A stretch of DNA of 64,000 bases from Diphasiastrum complanatum. Lineage: Eukaryota > Streptophyta > Lycopodiopsida > Lycopodiales > Lycopodiaceae. Numbering within the stretch: the first letter of the stretch is position 1; each line of letters begins with the position of its first letter. Location of the stretch: the NCBI GenBank assembly GCA_029204225.1, contig CM055111.1, positions 13,603,477 through 13,667,476 of the forward strand. Direction: 5' to 3'. The notes beneath the pieces were generated by a model. The model saw only the letters and a program-made list of their open reading frames with translations, was not told where the DNA came from and did no database searches. The position numbers were made by a program, and so were the translations under genes. Positions 14,301 through 28,260 of this stretch are shown in pieces.

Positions 14301-15597
14301 CCAAGTTGGTGGCTAGGTAGATCAACCACCTCCATGATATTTTGGAATCCTACTAATTATGATTGACGAATCATAAAATTCTAAATTTTTATGATTGACA
14401 AATTATAAATAGACACTTAATTGTCATTAGAAGATTATGAGGAAATGTGATGATTCTTATATATGGTGAGTAATTTGTGATCTATTGAATGAGTCAAAAA
14501 TTTTGGTCAGTTAAGGTACGTATCTCACACATACATTCTCATTAAGTAAATTGTTTTTACTTGTAGAGAGTTTGCTTACTTTAGTGATGAAACTTTACTA
14601 CACACACACACACACACACACACACATGAATTGATGAAGAGCAAGAGATGTTGTAGTGTGAAAAACATAGGGGAGGCTACTCAAATACAGAGTTGCATCT
14701 ACATTATTGTAACTCCTTGTACTTTTGCACGTTCACTAAGACTTGTCCAAGAGCCCTTCTATTCACTGATTGTTAATAGCAATCTACTCTGAACGTGTGT
14801 TGTATTCTCTTGAATCACATAAGTCTATTATCTCTTTCTTTCAAATTTACGTGGTAACATCCTGATCAAAACTATTGCATTCTCAGATGTCTACTAAATT
14901 AGTAGCATGGTTTTCATAGATACTCTTTGATCAAATCAATCAATTTTCAAACTTTCTAAGTGCAAGATCTCTAAAATGTTATTGTACAGTCATTATTAGA
15001 AAATCATTTTTCTTGTTTGCTTTCGCTGCTCAACTTTTGTTTATTAGAATCTCGATCCATCTACTGTAGTTCGACTCAAGGCCTAATTCGAATGTTGTTT
15101 AGCTTCATCTTCAAGAAATCATGCTGGATTGTTTTGTTGCCTGATACTATGTTTGAAGCGCATCCCATCCATCTCTTGCCATTACATCATCACTAATATG
15201 GGCATTGGAGCCTATCCTTCTCTAGTAGGTTTATTAAGGATAGCTCCTATTGTGCCCTCTTATCAAATGAACTCATATCAACAAGAGTTGTTGGTCATTA
15301 CTCCACTTCTATCACAATGTCCCAAAACTCTTTCTCCATCAGATTGCTATTCATTTTATATTTTCAAATGCTATAGTTGGATACCCATTCAATTTACTAG
15401 CTTCACCAAGTACAGATTCATCCACTCCTACCGTTTTTCCAAAAATAGCCCTCAATGCCACTTCTAATGGCTCATCGAATGCCTTTGAGAGTGATTGCAA
15501 GGTTTGCAAACCAACTTCAAGGCCAAAAAGTCTTCTAGGCCCACTTGCTAGTTATTTTGTCCTAACAAGCCAAAAACAGCTCGGAATTGTCGAAACG

Positions 15598-16605
15598 CTC
15601 CAATGTGGCATCATTGACTACCTTGCTCTTCAAATGGTCTGGTTAAACCTTCGATCTCCTTTCTCCTTGCAATCTGGCACACTATGTTTAGGAGAAATTG
15701 TACTTATAGAATACATTCCTTTTTTGTCCTTAAACTAGAAAAAAATTAGCTTTCGAAAAAGCATAAATGTTCTAGACGTTGTTCATTTATATATATGTGC
15801 TCCAATACAAACTCTGTCATTGCTTGATGCAAAGTATTTTATTGCCTTCATTGACGAATATTCCAGAAGAACAGTTGTTTATTTCATTAAGAAAAAATCG
15901 GAGGCTTTCCAAATATTTTGACAATTCAAAGAGCGTGTAGAATATCAAACTAGTAAATGAATTAAAGCACTGAGGGCCGACAACGGGGGAAAAGACATCT
16001 CTACCAAATTCAAGGAGTATTGCCTTAACAACGACATTGAGCAACAATACATTACCTCCTATTTGCCTCATTCGAATGGTTTGCTCAGAGAAAGAACAGA
16101 ACCTTAGTCGAATCGACAAAGTGTATGCTTTTCCATGCAACACTTCCGAAGTCCTTTTGGGCTGAAGCAGTTTCCACTACAGCCTGTATTCAGAACATAT
16201 GTCCTACTAAAGGTCTCTCAAACAAAACACCATATGAAGTTTGGAAAGGCTCCAAACCATCGTTATCAAACTTACAAGTTTTTGAATGTATCGCGTATGC
16301 ACAAATTCCACATGATCTCAAGAAGAACTCGACCTCCAAAGTATCAACTCTATTTTCATCAGCTACACTACTTCAAATAAAGTTTATAAGTTGTATGATC
16401 ATGTCGAGTCGAAGATATTTACTAGTCGCGATGTCATCTTCATCGGAGATCAGTTTATCGACCTCAAATGTAAGGGCAAAGCTCATATAGCCGATTTCAA
16501 ACGGTAAGGGCAAAGCTCATATAGCCGAACTATCAGACTCTCCCAAATTATCGAACTTTCCAGTTCTCAAATCAACTATTCCTATTGAAGGTCCTAGCTC
16601 ATCTA
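15598..16605 (+). pseudogene. Copia integrase remnant, unit 2
   Basis: Near-identical copy of the unit 1 integrase remnant with the same frameshifts. Scattered single-base differences do not restore any frame. Confidence 0.8.
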
Positions 16606-16610
16606 CTCCA

Positions 16611-17642
16611 TGTTGGATTATTCTTTATCCAACTGTTTATCTAGCTCTACGGAATTTTTCATGTCTTTATACAGTCTGCAGAATCACAACTATTTTTACA
16701 CTGTAGAAATACACGAAGTTTGGCAACAGCGTCGCATTTTCTCTCTCTACAGACCCGACAATGTTGCTTGTCAAGAATCTCGGGTAAGAATGTAGTGTCA
16801 AATTTTTTGCATTTTCATTTGTCAAAAATTACGTGTAAAAAATGCAATGTCGCCTTTTTTGCATTTTTCGCCTGTCAAGAGTTACGTGCAAAAATGCAGT
16901 GTCGCCTTTTTTGCATTTTTCGCCTGTCACAGACTGTTTACGGCCAATTGTCCCGCTTATCAGCAAGTAACTTTTGAAAAGAACTGGATGAATGCCAGCG
17001 AACACCATCCAACTGGCAATCACATTTGACGGCCTTATTACTTAGTATAAATCAGCTGTTCGTACATTTCATTATCAAGGTACGATCAACATTGTGAATT
17101 GTGAAGGAGTTGAGTGTTATTACACGACGCTTCCTACGCTCTCATCAAGCAGATTGTTCACAATCAGAAAGTATTGTTGTTAGTTCTCTATCAAGCTTTC
17201 AAGCTTGAAATCTCTTGAGCATTCTAGCTCAGTCTTTTAGAGGTTTTAGAGTTGCTATTGCGCTACTGCTTATCAGCAGAGTTGCTTATTTCAGACTTAT
17301 TCTCAGTTACTTAGAGACAACTTTAGAGTGCGTGATTTCTATCCGCTATTGTCTTGCACTCATTAGCATTTGTTCTTGTTTTTCTTAATCAATATTATTT
17401 CCTTGTTGCATTCAGTTTGTGTCAGAATGCATGCATCTCTGTATTGCTTTTTAACTGATATAAATTATCTGAGAATTCAATACTTTATGTTTGGCTACGT
17501 AATTACTTAGTATCTAGCGAAAGCTAGTTGCTAAAGATTGGACATGATTTCCATCACTACTGCTTTGTTCAATTTTTGATAGGTGTACTCATGCATTGGA
17601 AGTAGGAAGTTTTCGCATTCTATTACTCACCTATTTTCGACA
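16611..17642 (+). mobile_element. Nested solo LTR, unit 2
   Basis: Unit 2 copy of the solo LTR (1032 bp), again flanked by CTCCA at 16606-16610 and 17643-17647. Confidence 0.87.
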
Positions 17643-17647
17643 CTCCA

Positions 17648-18318
17648 TATGAACAACGTATTCTGAATCCCAAGAAGATGATGTTGCATTTCAATGACTA
17701 CGGCATGATGAAAATTATCAACTTCGCTCAATTCCTAGAAGATCGACAAGAGTCAGCAGGCCACCTATAAGGTATATCGACGAGTCTGCAACTTACCTTA
17801 TCCAAGAGTCGACTACTTATGCACTCAGTCAGCCCGATTTTGATCTTTAGATAGAAGCTAGGGATAAAGAGTACTCATCTCTCATCAAAAACCAGACTTG
17901 GAGTATTGGCGAATTATCTACTAGCAAAAATGTAGTCGATTGCAAATGGTTATTCAAAATCAAGTACAAGGCAGATGGAAGTATCTATCGAAGAAAGGTT
18001 CGACTTTTTGCCAGAGGATTTTCTCAGGTCCACAACGTCAACTACACTGAGACTTTTATTCACTAGTTAGTCATTTGCTACTGCAACAGATTTGGAAATA
18101 CATCAAATGGATGTACAGACAACATATCCTAATGGAGTTATCGAAGAAGACATTTACATGGTGCAACCCGAAGGTTACAATATCGAAGGTAAACACAAGC
18201 ATGTATGTAAACTGCATAAAGCACTTTATGGCTTGAAGCAATCTGCTCGAGCATGGTTTCAAAGGATCAATACTTTCCTTATCGATCACGGCTATAAACT
18301 CAAAATCTAATGTCTACT
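17648..18318 (+). pseudogene. Copia reverse transcriptase remnant, unit 2, cut short
   Basis: This matches the unit 1 RT through the ALYGLKQSARAWFQR block. It stops at 18318, where the sequence joins the interior of the next LTR. The YVDN block and RNase H are missing. Confidence 0.87.
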
Positions 18319-19086
18319 TGCAGAACTACTCGAGAATCGCTCACAGGTGGCTCCAACATATCAGACATCATCCGACTTATCGATGATCACGATGACAAAA
18401 GTCGAAGACTTTGGCCATGTCGATGAAAGACAATTATTGTCCACTTGAATTGAAACTAAAGCCTTGTCCTAATCATGTCGCAAGTAAATTTTCGGGAAGT
18501 CCTAACTGTATGGATGCCAACACGATATAACCAACTAGCTATTGCGATTTGCGACCTGATTAGCTATCCTACTAGATGTGCATTAGTTGCTTAGTATAAA
18601 TAGCTGATCATCATAGACTTTAATAACTCTCTATCTTTTAGCAAGTTTTTTTCAGAGTTCAATTAGAGTATTCCTCTTCGCGCTTATTCCTTATCAGCGA
18701 AAGTGCATCATACATACTTTCTAGTTACTCAAAGATAGCTTAGAGTACGCGATTTCTATCCGCAATTGTCTTGTGCTCATCGTCATCTGATTTGTACATA
18801 CTACTTGCTGAATCAATCTATCCTTCTTAATGCGTTCAATATTATGTCAAAATGTATGCATCTCTATGATTGTTTGTAACTGATAAATCTCTTATACTTT
18901 ATTGTTTGGCTACAAAATCACCTTACTGCTAACGATTTCAAAGCTGGTTGCTAAAAGATTGAACATGACTTCTGTTATTATGTTTTGTTCAATATTGATA
19001 TGTGTACTCATGCATTAGAAAAGGAGGATAATTCCGTTGTGCTCGATAAGTCGCTTACTCACTTCTCTCCCTCTATTTTCCCATCA
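18319..19086 (+). repeat. Copia LTR of unit 3, 5' truncated
   Basis: This lacks the first ~107 bases of the LTR seen at 9441 and otherwise matches it closely. Confidence 0.85.
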
Positions 19087-19639
19087 AAATTTACATGATT
19101 AGGCATAGGGCTAAGCATCTAGACACGTGTCATCACTTACAAGTGGTATTTTACATAGCTAGTATTGTGAAAATTCAATGTCTCCACAATATCAACTTTA
19201 CTATAGAGCGTCACATGTCTATCTGACCAGAAAATGCAAAAAATAGGAGATTTGACTCTCATTTTTAAAGAGAATCGATCAAAAACAAGCAATTTGTAAT
19301 TCTTAAATCTACAAAACCTACTTTTCATAGAATTCTATAATATATCACCGTGAATTTTTTTGAATTCTCTTTGATTGCTTGAAAAATTCTTTTTTCTACT
19401 TCCCTCAACCTAAAGCTCTGAATCTATTATACTAACAATGATTCTCCCAAAAACCAAGGCTCTGATACCAAGTTCTGAAACTGATTTCAACATTGACAAT
19501 TTCTACAGATCTACTAATCAACAAAATCACAAGAAAACAACAGCAAGAGCAACTCTCCACGCAAGCATAAGCTCCAAATGATAATTAAAAGCTAAATACT
19601 CATTAGGACTTTGAGTAGCTACCATCCCATCAATCTACT

Positions 19640-19769
<130 letters not shown>

Positions 19770-22700
19770 TGTTAAATAGAAATGGTTAAGCAATGCATTT
19801 ATAACTCTAAATTATTCATATCATACATTGATCATTAAAGATATAAAGACTCTAATAACATGAACATGTAAACTGCAATCTCAAATGATGGCAAATAAAA
19901 TGATACAACCCATGTAAGCATTTAAGATAGACATTTAGAAATCGCTCTTCCTAACTTTCAAATGACAAGTACATCGAATCTTTATTGTTGCATGATTGAA
20001 AGACAATTACTGCTACTTTATTAGCATCAACCTCAAGGTCGAGATCAATAGACATATTTTTAATACAAGAGAGAAGACATTTCTGTGCTAGAATCAAAAA
20101 GTGTAGAGCAAGTTTGTGTGTGTGTGTGTGTGTGTGTAGCCCATAAGCCTAGGAAGATTTCTTTTGAAATTCAAATCCTTTATTAAACCCACAGTCAATT
20201 ACTATCGATACTTCTCTACATGCATACAGTTGTCAATCACCATGCATTGCTCCAAGTTCAAATTGGAGTGCTTGGGCCCTCACAAGGTTATTGCACATTT
20301 TTAGCCTAGATCGGAATGTCAAGGCATAACTAATAATCTCGTACACTAGAGTGCCGACATTTTCTTTAATCTTTTTTGTCGTGAATTTATTCTTTCATGC
20401 ACATTTTGGACAAAAGATGCAAGTTTAAAAAGGTAAACTTTATTACGTGCACCTTCCAATACCCAACAATTACAAAAAATAAAAATAAAAAAATAAAAAA
20501 AATTAAATAAAAAAACGCACGAATTTTGCTTGAGAAGGCACATGTTTTTTCTGTAAAAATGTTTAAACTGATTTTACCGCACAGAAAAAAATTATATTCT
20601 TTTGAGAAATAAATGGTTATTCTATATAGGATTTGCCACCTATTTGCACAGAATATACAGAATATATAGGCCTACAATACAACTCTTCCTAACCAAGTCA
20701 TTGGAAATGTTTAACCCAAGATTTAATCATGGGATAGGATTTCAACTTTGTCGGGATAGTTGGCTCAATAATCAGTTCTATACTTCTAAGACTAATATCA
20801 AAAAATCATTGTGAGCTTCTATCATCTCATCTTCACATGGGTGAAGAGCCTTTCTTCTCTGAATATGCAAATATTCGCAACGTAGAGAAGCAAAAAGTCA
20901 TTGGTTTTTGAAGCCTTTATGATGGCTATGTGGATCATGTGATGGAGATAATCCTGTTATACATGCTTATTCACGATCTTGAAATGTGAATGTATAAGGA
21001 TTTGCCACCTATTTGCACAGAATATAGGATCTAGAGAAGTTTACAAGAACAATGTCAAAATTTGTTGTACTTATTTGTTTCTAAGGACAATGTCCCAAAT
21101 GGACCTGCAACTGATTACAATCTGATTAACTATACTGGCCTTTCTTATGCAACATCCGTAGTAGTGCCTACATTGCGGATGTTAACCTATCCTAGGGATC
21201 TTCATAACACGAGAGTTGGACTTCAGCTTTCTTTTTTTCCAAAAACTACCCAGGGGCATTCAGATTTATAACTGCTGCTAATTCTAGTATACCCCAAATC
21301 AATCAACCACATGCCCTTTTGATGCCCAACATAGTCAATAATACCTACAAAAGGTGTACACGTCAATCCCATAGAGCTTCAGATATCATGATACCAGTTG
21401 TGCACTTTAAAGCTAAAAGCATTTTGTGTGTTTGATGTATAAGCAATAGTACACATGACAACAGCCGCCACAATCTATCCAAGACGACACAACATCCTTA
21501 TTCTCTTTTGTACATACATCTACACTAATGAAAATTATATATAGATGATGACCATTGTAATATACAATATGAGAAAATGATCAAAGATAGACACTATAGA
21601 TGATTTCACGCATCTATATTGTTTTCAGACTGATTGTCAAAAATAAGCTCATAGATTTTGTAGAGTAGAGTTAGCTTCTTGAGCATGCGATTTCGTTCGC
21701 AATTGTCTTGTGCTCATAGCATCTATCTAACTTGTATTTTCATACATTCATTTGAATCAACTATTGTCTTGTTATTGCGTTTAAATCTTTGTCAGCGTTG
21801 CATGCTTTTGCTATTTCGTTTATGTCCGACTCTCTTATTGTTTTGTCTGACTGTTTTCTGTTCTCGCTTCTGCAAAGTACAAACACATTTTCTTTGTGTT
21901 TGCCTACATGACCCATTGTGATCCGCGTAGTGTACGCACTGAGAAGATTTCCACCACCATCTCCCAGAAAATTTATTCTCTCACTAGGTTAAAAAAGAAA
22001 TCCACTAATGGACCCCATCTTCCTAAAGACTTGTATTATTGATGTACTTTTCAGCCCTCCCTAAGTTCTGTTCCAAAATTTCTCTCACTAGCTACTCACT
22101 TGATGTTCACAAAGACACAAGTGGCAAGATCCTCTCGATCTTTGTTCAAAAGAACACTTAAGAAGGATTCTACAAAACAATGCTCAAAAAATTGGAATTG
22201 ATTTGAACCTAGAAACTCACAAAGGTTTCACTTGTTTTGATTATCTCAAATTTTGCTTCTATCCCTCTCAATGGACTTCTAGCCACAATTCTTACACTCC
22301 CTCACAAAGATGAAATGAAGATAAGATGAGATTCTATCCAAGTTTTATCAAATCAAGTCAATTTTCAAAAAATTTGGACAAAAACATGGCTAAAACTTAC
22401 TCCTTCCTATTGATGGTTTTTCAAGTACTTGATCGTACTTGGCGGCGTTAGTGATATATGCAAAACAGCTCAGTCGAGTTCACCCTAGTTCTCAGTATTA
22501 GATTACCTCTTACTTCTCTAGGAGAAGACCATGTCAGGACCAACATTCTGTGGATGATGATGTGGATGACGATGCACCTATTCACACAGACCAGAGACTG
22601 CACACCACTCATACTCATATTGCAACTTTTAGAGGGCTTTATCCCAGTCTAAATTCATTAGATTTGATGACACTAAGTCCAATCTAATCAATGGCATACA

Positions 22701-23915
22701 AACATTGATGCGTTTCCTAGATCTAGCACCAAAAACCTCACAAAGATCAATCGCTATGAAATTCTTTGGATCTGATAGAAAATGAAAATTATTTTGAGGT
22801 ACAAAGTTGTCCACACGTGTGAATAGTACAGAATCTGACCTAACCAAGTTTGGTCTCCAAATTTTCACCCCTTCTATCAACTTCAAGTTGGCCCTCCAAT
22901 TCTAGCTTTTAGCACCAAAAACTTGCTAAAATTGGATTGTATAAATGATCAATGATTAACTCTTGTACCTCGCTCTGATACCATGGTAAAGTACAATATT
23001 TTTAACCTTACTTGAGCCTATTAATGACTCCCTCTAACCTAACCCTAGAGTTTTGCCAAGTTGGTGGCTAGGTAGATCAACCACCTCCATGATATTTTGG
23101 AATCCTACTAATTATGATTGACGAATCATAAAATTCTAAATTTTTATGATTGACAAATTATAAATAGACACTTAATTGTCATTAGAAGATTATGAGGAAA
23201 TGTGATGATTCTTATATATGGTGAGTAATTTGTGATCTATTGAATGAGTCAAAAATCCTGGTCAGTTAAGGTACGTATCTCACACATACATTCTCATTAA
23301 GTAAATTGTTTTTACTTGTAGAGAGTTTGCTTACTTTAGTGATGAAACTTTACTACACACACACACACACACACACACATGAATTGATGAAGAGCAAGAG
23401 ATGTTGTAGTGTGAAAAACATAGGGGAGACTACTCAAATACAGAGTTGCATCTACATTATTGTAACTCCTTGTACTTTTGCACGTTCACTAAGACTTGTC
23501 CAAGAGCCCTTCTATTCACTGATTGTTAATAGCAATCTACTCTGAACGTGTGTTGTATTCTCTTGAATCACATAAGTCTATTATCTCTTTCTTTCAAATT
23601 TACATGGTAACATCCTGATCAAAACTATTGCATTCTCAGATGTCTACTAAATTAGTAGCATGGTTTTCATAGATACTCTTTGATCAAATCAATCAATTTT
23701 CAAACTTTCTAAGTGCAAGATCTCTAAAATGTTATTGTACAGTCATTATTAGAAAATCATTTTTCTTGTTTGCTTTCGCTGCTCAACTTTTGTTTATTAG
23801 AATCTCGATCCATCTACTGTAGTTCGACTCAAGGCCTAATTCGAATGTTGTTTAGCTTCATCTTCAAGTTCTCAAATCAACTATTCCTATCCAAGGTCCT
23901 AGCTCAGCTACTCCA

Positions 23916-24940
23916 TGTTGGATTATTCTTCATCCAACTATTTATCTAGCTCCACGGAATTTCTCGTGTCTTTATACAGTCTGCAGAATCACAAGTGTTT
24001 TTACACAATCTGCAGAAATACTCGGAGTTTGGCAACAGCGTCGCATTTTCTCTCTCTACAAACTCGATAGTGTCGCTTGTCAAGAATCTCGTGTAAGAAT
24101 GTAGTGTCAACTTTTTTGTATTTTTCATTTGTCAGAAATTACATGTAAAAAATGCAATGTCGCATTTTTCGCATTTTTCGCCTGTCAGGAATTACGTGCA
24201 AAAATGTAGTGTCGCCTTTTTTGTATTTTTTGCCCGTCACAGACTGTTTACGGCCAATTGTCACCGCTTATCAGCAAGTAAGTTTTGAGAAGAACTGTAT
24301 GAATGCCAACGAACACCAGCCAACTGGCAATCACATTTGACGGCCTAATTACTTAGTATAAATCAGTTGTTCATACATCTCATTATCAAGTCAAGATCAA
24401 CAATGTGAATTGTGAAAGAGTTGAGTGTCATTACGCTCTCATCAAGCAGATCAATCACAATCATAAAGTATTGTTGTTAGCTCACTATCAAGCTTTCAAG
24501 CTTGAATTCTCTTGAGCATTCTAGCTCAGTCTTTTAGAGATTTTAGAGTTGCTATTGCGCTACTGCTTATCAGCAGAGTTGCTTATTTCAGACTTATTCT
24601 CAGTTACTTAGAGACAACTTTAGAGTGCGTGATTTCTATCCGCTATTGTCTTGCACTCATTAGCATCTGTTCTTGCTTTTCTGAATCAATAATATTTTCT
24701 TATTGCATTCAATTTGTGTCAAAATGCATGCATCTCTGCATTGCTTTTGTAACTGATATAAATTGGCTAAGAAATCAATACTTTATATTTGGCTACGTAA
24801 TCACTTAGTATCTAGCGAAAGTTAGTTGCTAAAGATTGGACATGATTTCTATCACTACTACTTTGTTCAATTTTTGATAGGTGTACTCGTGCATTGGAAG
24901 TAGGAAATTTTTGCATTCTACTACTCATCTATTTCTGACA
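23916..24940 (+). mobile_element. Nested solo LTR, unit 3
   Basis: A 1025-bp LTR starting TGTTGGATTATT and ending TGACA, flanked by CTCCA (23911-23915, 24941-24945). It shows many more differences from the unit 1 and 2 copies than those show from each other, including several small indels. Confidence 0.85.
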
Positions 24941-24945
24941 CTCCA

Positions 24946-25309
24946 GATGAACAACTTATTCCTAATCCCCAGAAGATGATGTTGCAGTTCAACGACTACA
25001 GCATGATGAAATTATCAACTTCACTCAATTCCTAGAAAATCGACAAGAGTCAGCAAGCCACCTATAAGGTATATCGACGAGTCTGCAACTTACCTTATCC
25101 AAGAGTCGACTACTGTCGAAGAGGCACTCAGTCAGCCCGATTTTGATCTTTGGATAGAAGCTAGGGATAAACAGTACTCATCTCTCATCAAAAACCAGAC
25201 TTGGAGTATTGGCAAATTACCTGCTAGCAAAAATGTAGTTGATTGCAAATGGTTATTCAAAATCAAGTACAAGTCAGATGGAAGTATCTATCGAAGAAAG
25301 GCTCGACTT
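24946..25309 (+). pseudogene. Copia reverse transcriptase remnant, unit 3
   Basis: N-terminal RT region corresponding to unit 1 8122-8480, with the VDCKWLFKIK-like block near 25240. It ends abruptly at CTCGACTT (25309), where unrelated repeat sequence begins. Confidence 0.75.
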
Positions 25310-25344
25310 GTCACATTTTTGCCTTATGCCAAAGTGTAGGTAAG

Positions 25345-25572
25345 ATAAGCTAATCTTGTTTACATACACCTTACAATGCTCGAAAGGTCCAGGTAAAAAA
25401 ATTGCAAAGGAAAAAAACAATTGCATGCATTCCTTGTGAGCAAGTTGCAAATTTTTCTTCACAAAATGAAATCCTTTTATGAATAATAGTCCTCAAATAA
25501 TCCAAATGGTTTAAGAAAATACAAACTAGTTTCCTAGCACAAACCCATGCAAGCCTCCTTTGCAAGGTGGTG
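25345..25572. repeat. Dispersed direct repeat, left copy
   Basis: About 230 bases that recur with roughly one change in ten at 28536-28775, both containing ACCTTACAATGCTCGAAAGG and a GCAAGCCTCCTTTGCAAGG end. The two copies bracket the retroelement debris between them. They could be the ends of one larger insertion, but I see no LTR-like termini. Confidence 0.7.
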
Positions 25573-26101
25573 GTCTAGGGCATGACCGTTAATTGGGCCT
25601 GTAGGGCTAGTCTCCGTCGTGCCTCACATTTTTTAGTGCATGGCACCCCAAAAGTGCTATCGAGTAGATGAGGTGAAGTTGCTTGAGGGGCGAATGGTGG
25701 GAAATAGCTAATGACGTCTGAGAGCTGAGCATCATACAAAGGCATCAAATTCTATTACAGAGTCCGTATTCAAGAGCGGCCATATGGAGAGTACAACACC
25801 ATGCGCACAAGCTTTAAAGCATGTGCACGATGTAGCTTGAGACAATTTTGTTGGTAATATGTTGTACTTGACCAAGAATATTATTCAATAAACAAAGCCA
25901 AACTCTACTAGACATAAATTACCTAGGCCCAATTATTGAAGGTCATTGCACATCTATAGAATTTTAAATTCCAAAACTCAAAGCTTTTTCTTTAGAGTTT
26001 CATGATTGCAATTATTCTTGTCATTTTATTCAACATAAGAGTATTGGCATCATCTAGTGTAAGGCTTAAATTCTCAAAGCCACCCAGGCTATGCAATTTT
26101 G
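25573..26101. other. No recognised gene
   Basis: AT-rich sequence without a long ORF, RNA gene or known domain. It ends at a short GA tract (26102-26118). Confidence 0.6.
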
Positions 26102-26118
26102 AGAGAGAGAGAGAGAGA

Positions 26119-26581
26119 TGATTCTTAATAGAAATGGTTAAGCAATGCATTTATAACTAAATTATTCATATCATACATTGATCATTAAAGATATAAAAAC
26201 TCTAATAACATGAACATGTAATATGCAATATCGAATGATGGCATATAGAATGATACAAACTATGTAAGCATTTAACATAGACATTTGGAAATTGCTCTTC
26301 CAAATAAATGTTTTCTTATGAAATTTTCGTTTGGTCTACTTCCAAATGGTTTCTCAATAGCAATCACAATTAGTTCCAACATCATGAAAATAATCCATGC
26401 TGCAAACAGCGTAATGTTCTCAAGTCAATTATATTATCGGATTTAGAGTTCAAAACAAAATGCACCAATATGTGCCTTCACTTACTAAAAATGCATTTTA
26501 AATATGTATCCAAGGAGCATGCAAGGTTAATGGGAAATGGAACCCCAAGCAAAACCAAAATGTGGCATGCCCACCAGACAC

Positions 26582-26652
<71 letters not shown>

Positions 26653-27112
26653 TCTTAATAGAAATGGTTAAGCAATGCATTTATAACTAAATTATTCATA
26701 TCATACATTGATCATTAAAGATATAAAAACTCTAATAACATGAACATGTAATATGCAATATCGAATGATGGCATATAGAATGATACAAACTATGTAAGCA
26801 TTTAACATAGACATTTGGAAATTGCTCTTCCAAATAAATGTTTTCTTATAAAATTTTCGTTTGGTCTACTTCCAAATGGTTTCTCAATAGCAATCACAAT
26901 TAGTTCCAACATCATGAAAATAATCCATGCTGCAAACAGCATAATGTTCTCAAGTCAATTATATTATCAGATTTAGAGTTCAAAACAAAATGCACCAATA
27001 TGTGCCTTCACTTACTAAAAATGCATTTTAAATATGTATCCAAGGAGCATGCAAGGTTAATGGGAAATGGAACCCCAAGCAAAACCAAAATGTGGCATGC
27101 CCACCAGACACC

Positions 27113-27182
<70 letters not shown>
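26119..27182. repeat. 530-bp tandem duplication with GA tracts
   Basis: Two near-identical units, 26119-26648 (530 bp) and 26649-27182 (534 bp). Each begins TGATTCTTAATAGAAATGG and ends in a GA tract (26583-26648 and 27115-27182). A third partial unit continues to about 27360. The unit start is homologous to the sequence just after the GA tract at 1455 in the 9.5-kb repeat. Confidence 0.9.
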
Positions 27183-27186
<4 letters not shown>

Positions 27187-27542
27187 TCTTAATAGAAATG
27201 GTTAAGCAATGCATTTATAACTAAATTATTCATATCATACATTGATCATTAAAGATATAAAAACTCTAATAACATGAACATGTAATATGCAATATCGAAT
27301 GATGGCATATAGAATGATACAAACTATGTAAGCATTTAACATAGACATTTGAAAATTGCTCTTCCTAACTTTCAAAAGAAAAGTACATGGACTCTTTACA
27401 ATTGCATGATTGAAAGACAATTACTGCTACTTTATTAGCATCAACCTCAAGGTCGAGATCAAAATAAACTTATTTTTAATACAAGATAAGAGATTTTTGT
27501 ACTAGAATCCAAAAGTGTCTTGTGTGTGTGTCCATGCGCACG

Positions 27543-27622
27543 CACGTGTGTGCGCCAGTGAGGTCTTTGAATAGGCTCTTACATGGAACCACATGTTGAG
27601 AGGCTCCTGAATCAAGATACCA
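27543..27622 (-). pseudogene. Copia aspartic protease fragment
   Basis: The minus strand reads HQWYLDSGASQHVVPCKSLF, the active-site block of a Copia protease, which cuts the Gag-Pol polyprotein. The DSGA catalytic motif is intact. GT/CA-rich tracts lie on both sides (27519-27560 and 27625-27681), so the reading frame runs into a His-Thr repeat. The rest of gag and pol is not recognisable nearby. This identifies the surrounding 26-28 kb debris, and its relatives in units 1-3, as minus-strand Copia. Confidence 0.85.
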
Positions 27623-27624
27623 TT

Positions 27625-27625
27625 G

Positions 27626-27681
<56 letters not shown>
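27625..27681. repeat. (GT)n microsatellite next to the protease fragment
   Basis: About 55 bases of GT with one interruption. It is the counterpart of the GT tract at 1804 in the 9.5-kb unit. Confidence 0.9.
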
Positions 27682-27683
<2 letters not shown>

Positions 27684-28260
27684 CCCATAAGTCTAGGAAT
27701 ATTCTTTTTGAAATTCAAATCCTTTATCAAACTCACAATCAATTACTATCGATACTTCTCTATATGCATATAGTTGTCAATCACCATGCACTACTCCACA
27801 TGTTCAAATTGGAGTGCCTGAGCCCTCACAAGGTTATTGCACATTTTTAGCCTAGATCAAAATGTCAAGGCATAACTAATAATCTGGTACACCAGAGTGA
27901 TGACATTTTTTAAAACCTTTTTTGCCGTGAATTTATTCTTTCATGCACATTTTGGGCAAAAGATGGAAGTTTAGAAAGGTAAATTTTATTACATGTACCT
28001 TCCAATACCCAACAGGTGCCAAAAAAAAAAAAAAAGCACACAAATTTCGCTTGAGAAAGCACATCTGTTTTCTTCTTTGAAATGTTAAAAGTGATTTTAC
28101 ATCACAGAAAAAAATTATATGCTTTTGAGGAATAAACAAAATTTACAACTTCATTATGGAAATTGGACGAGTTTTAAGACTAAAGGCTTAAATAAATAAG
28201 TTGTCATAATTTGAAAGAAACTAGCCAAAAAAGGAAGTAGCTTCAGCACTAGGCGGTGGG

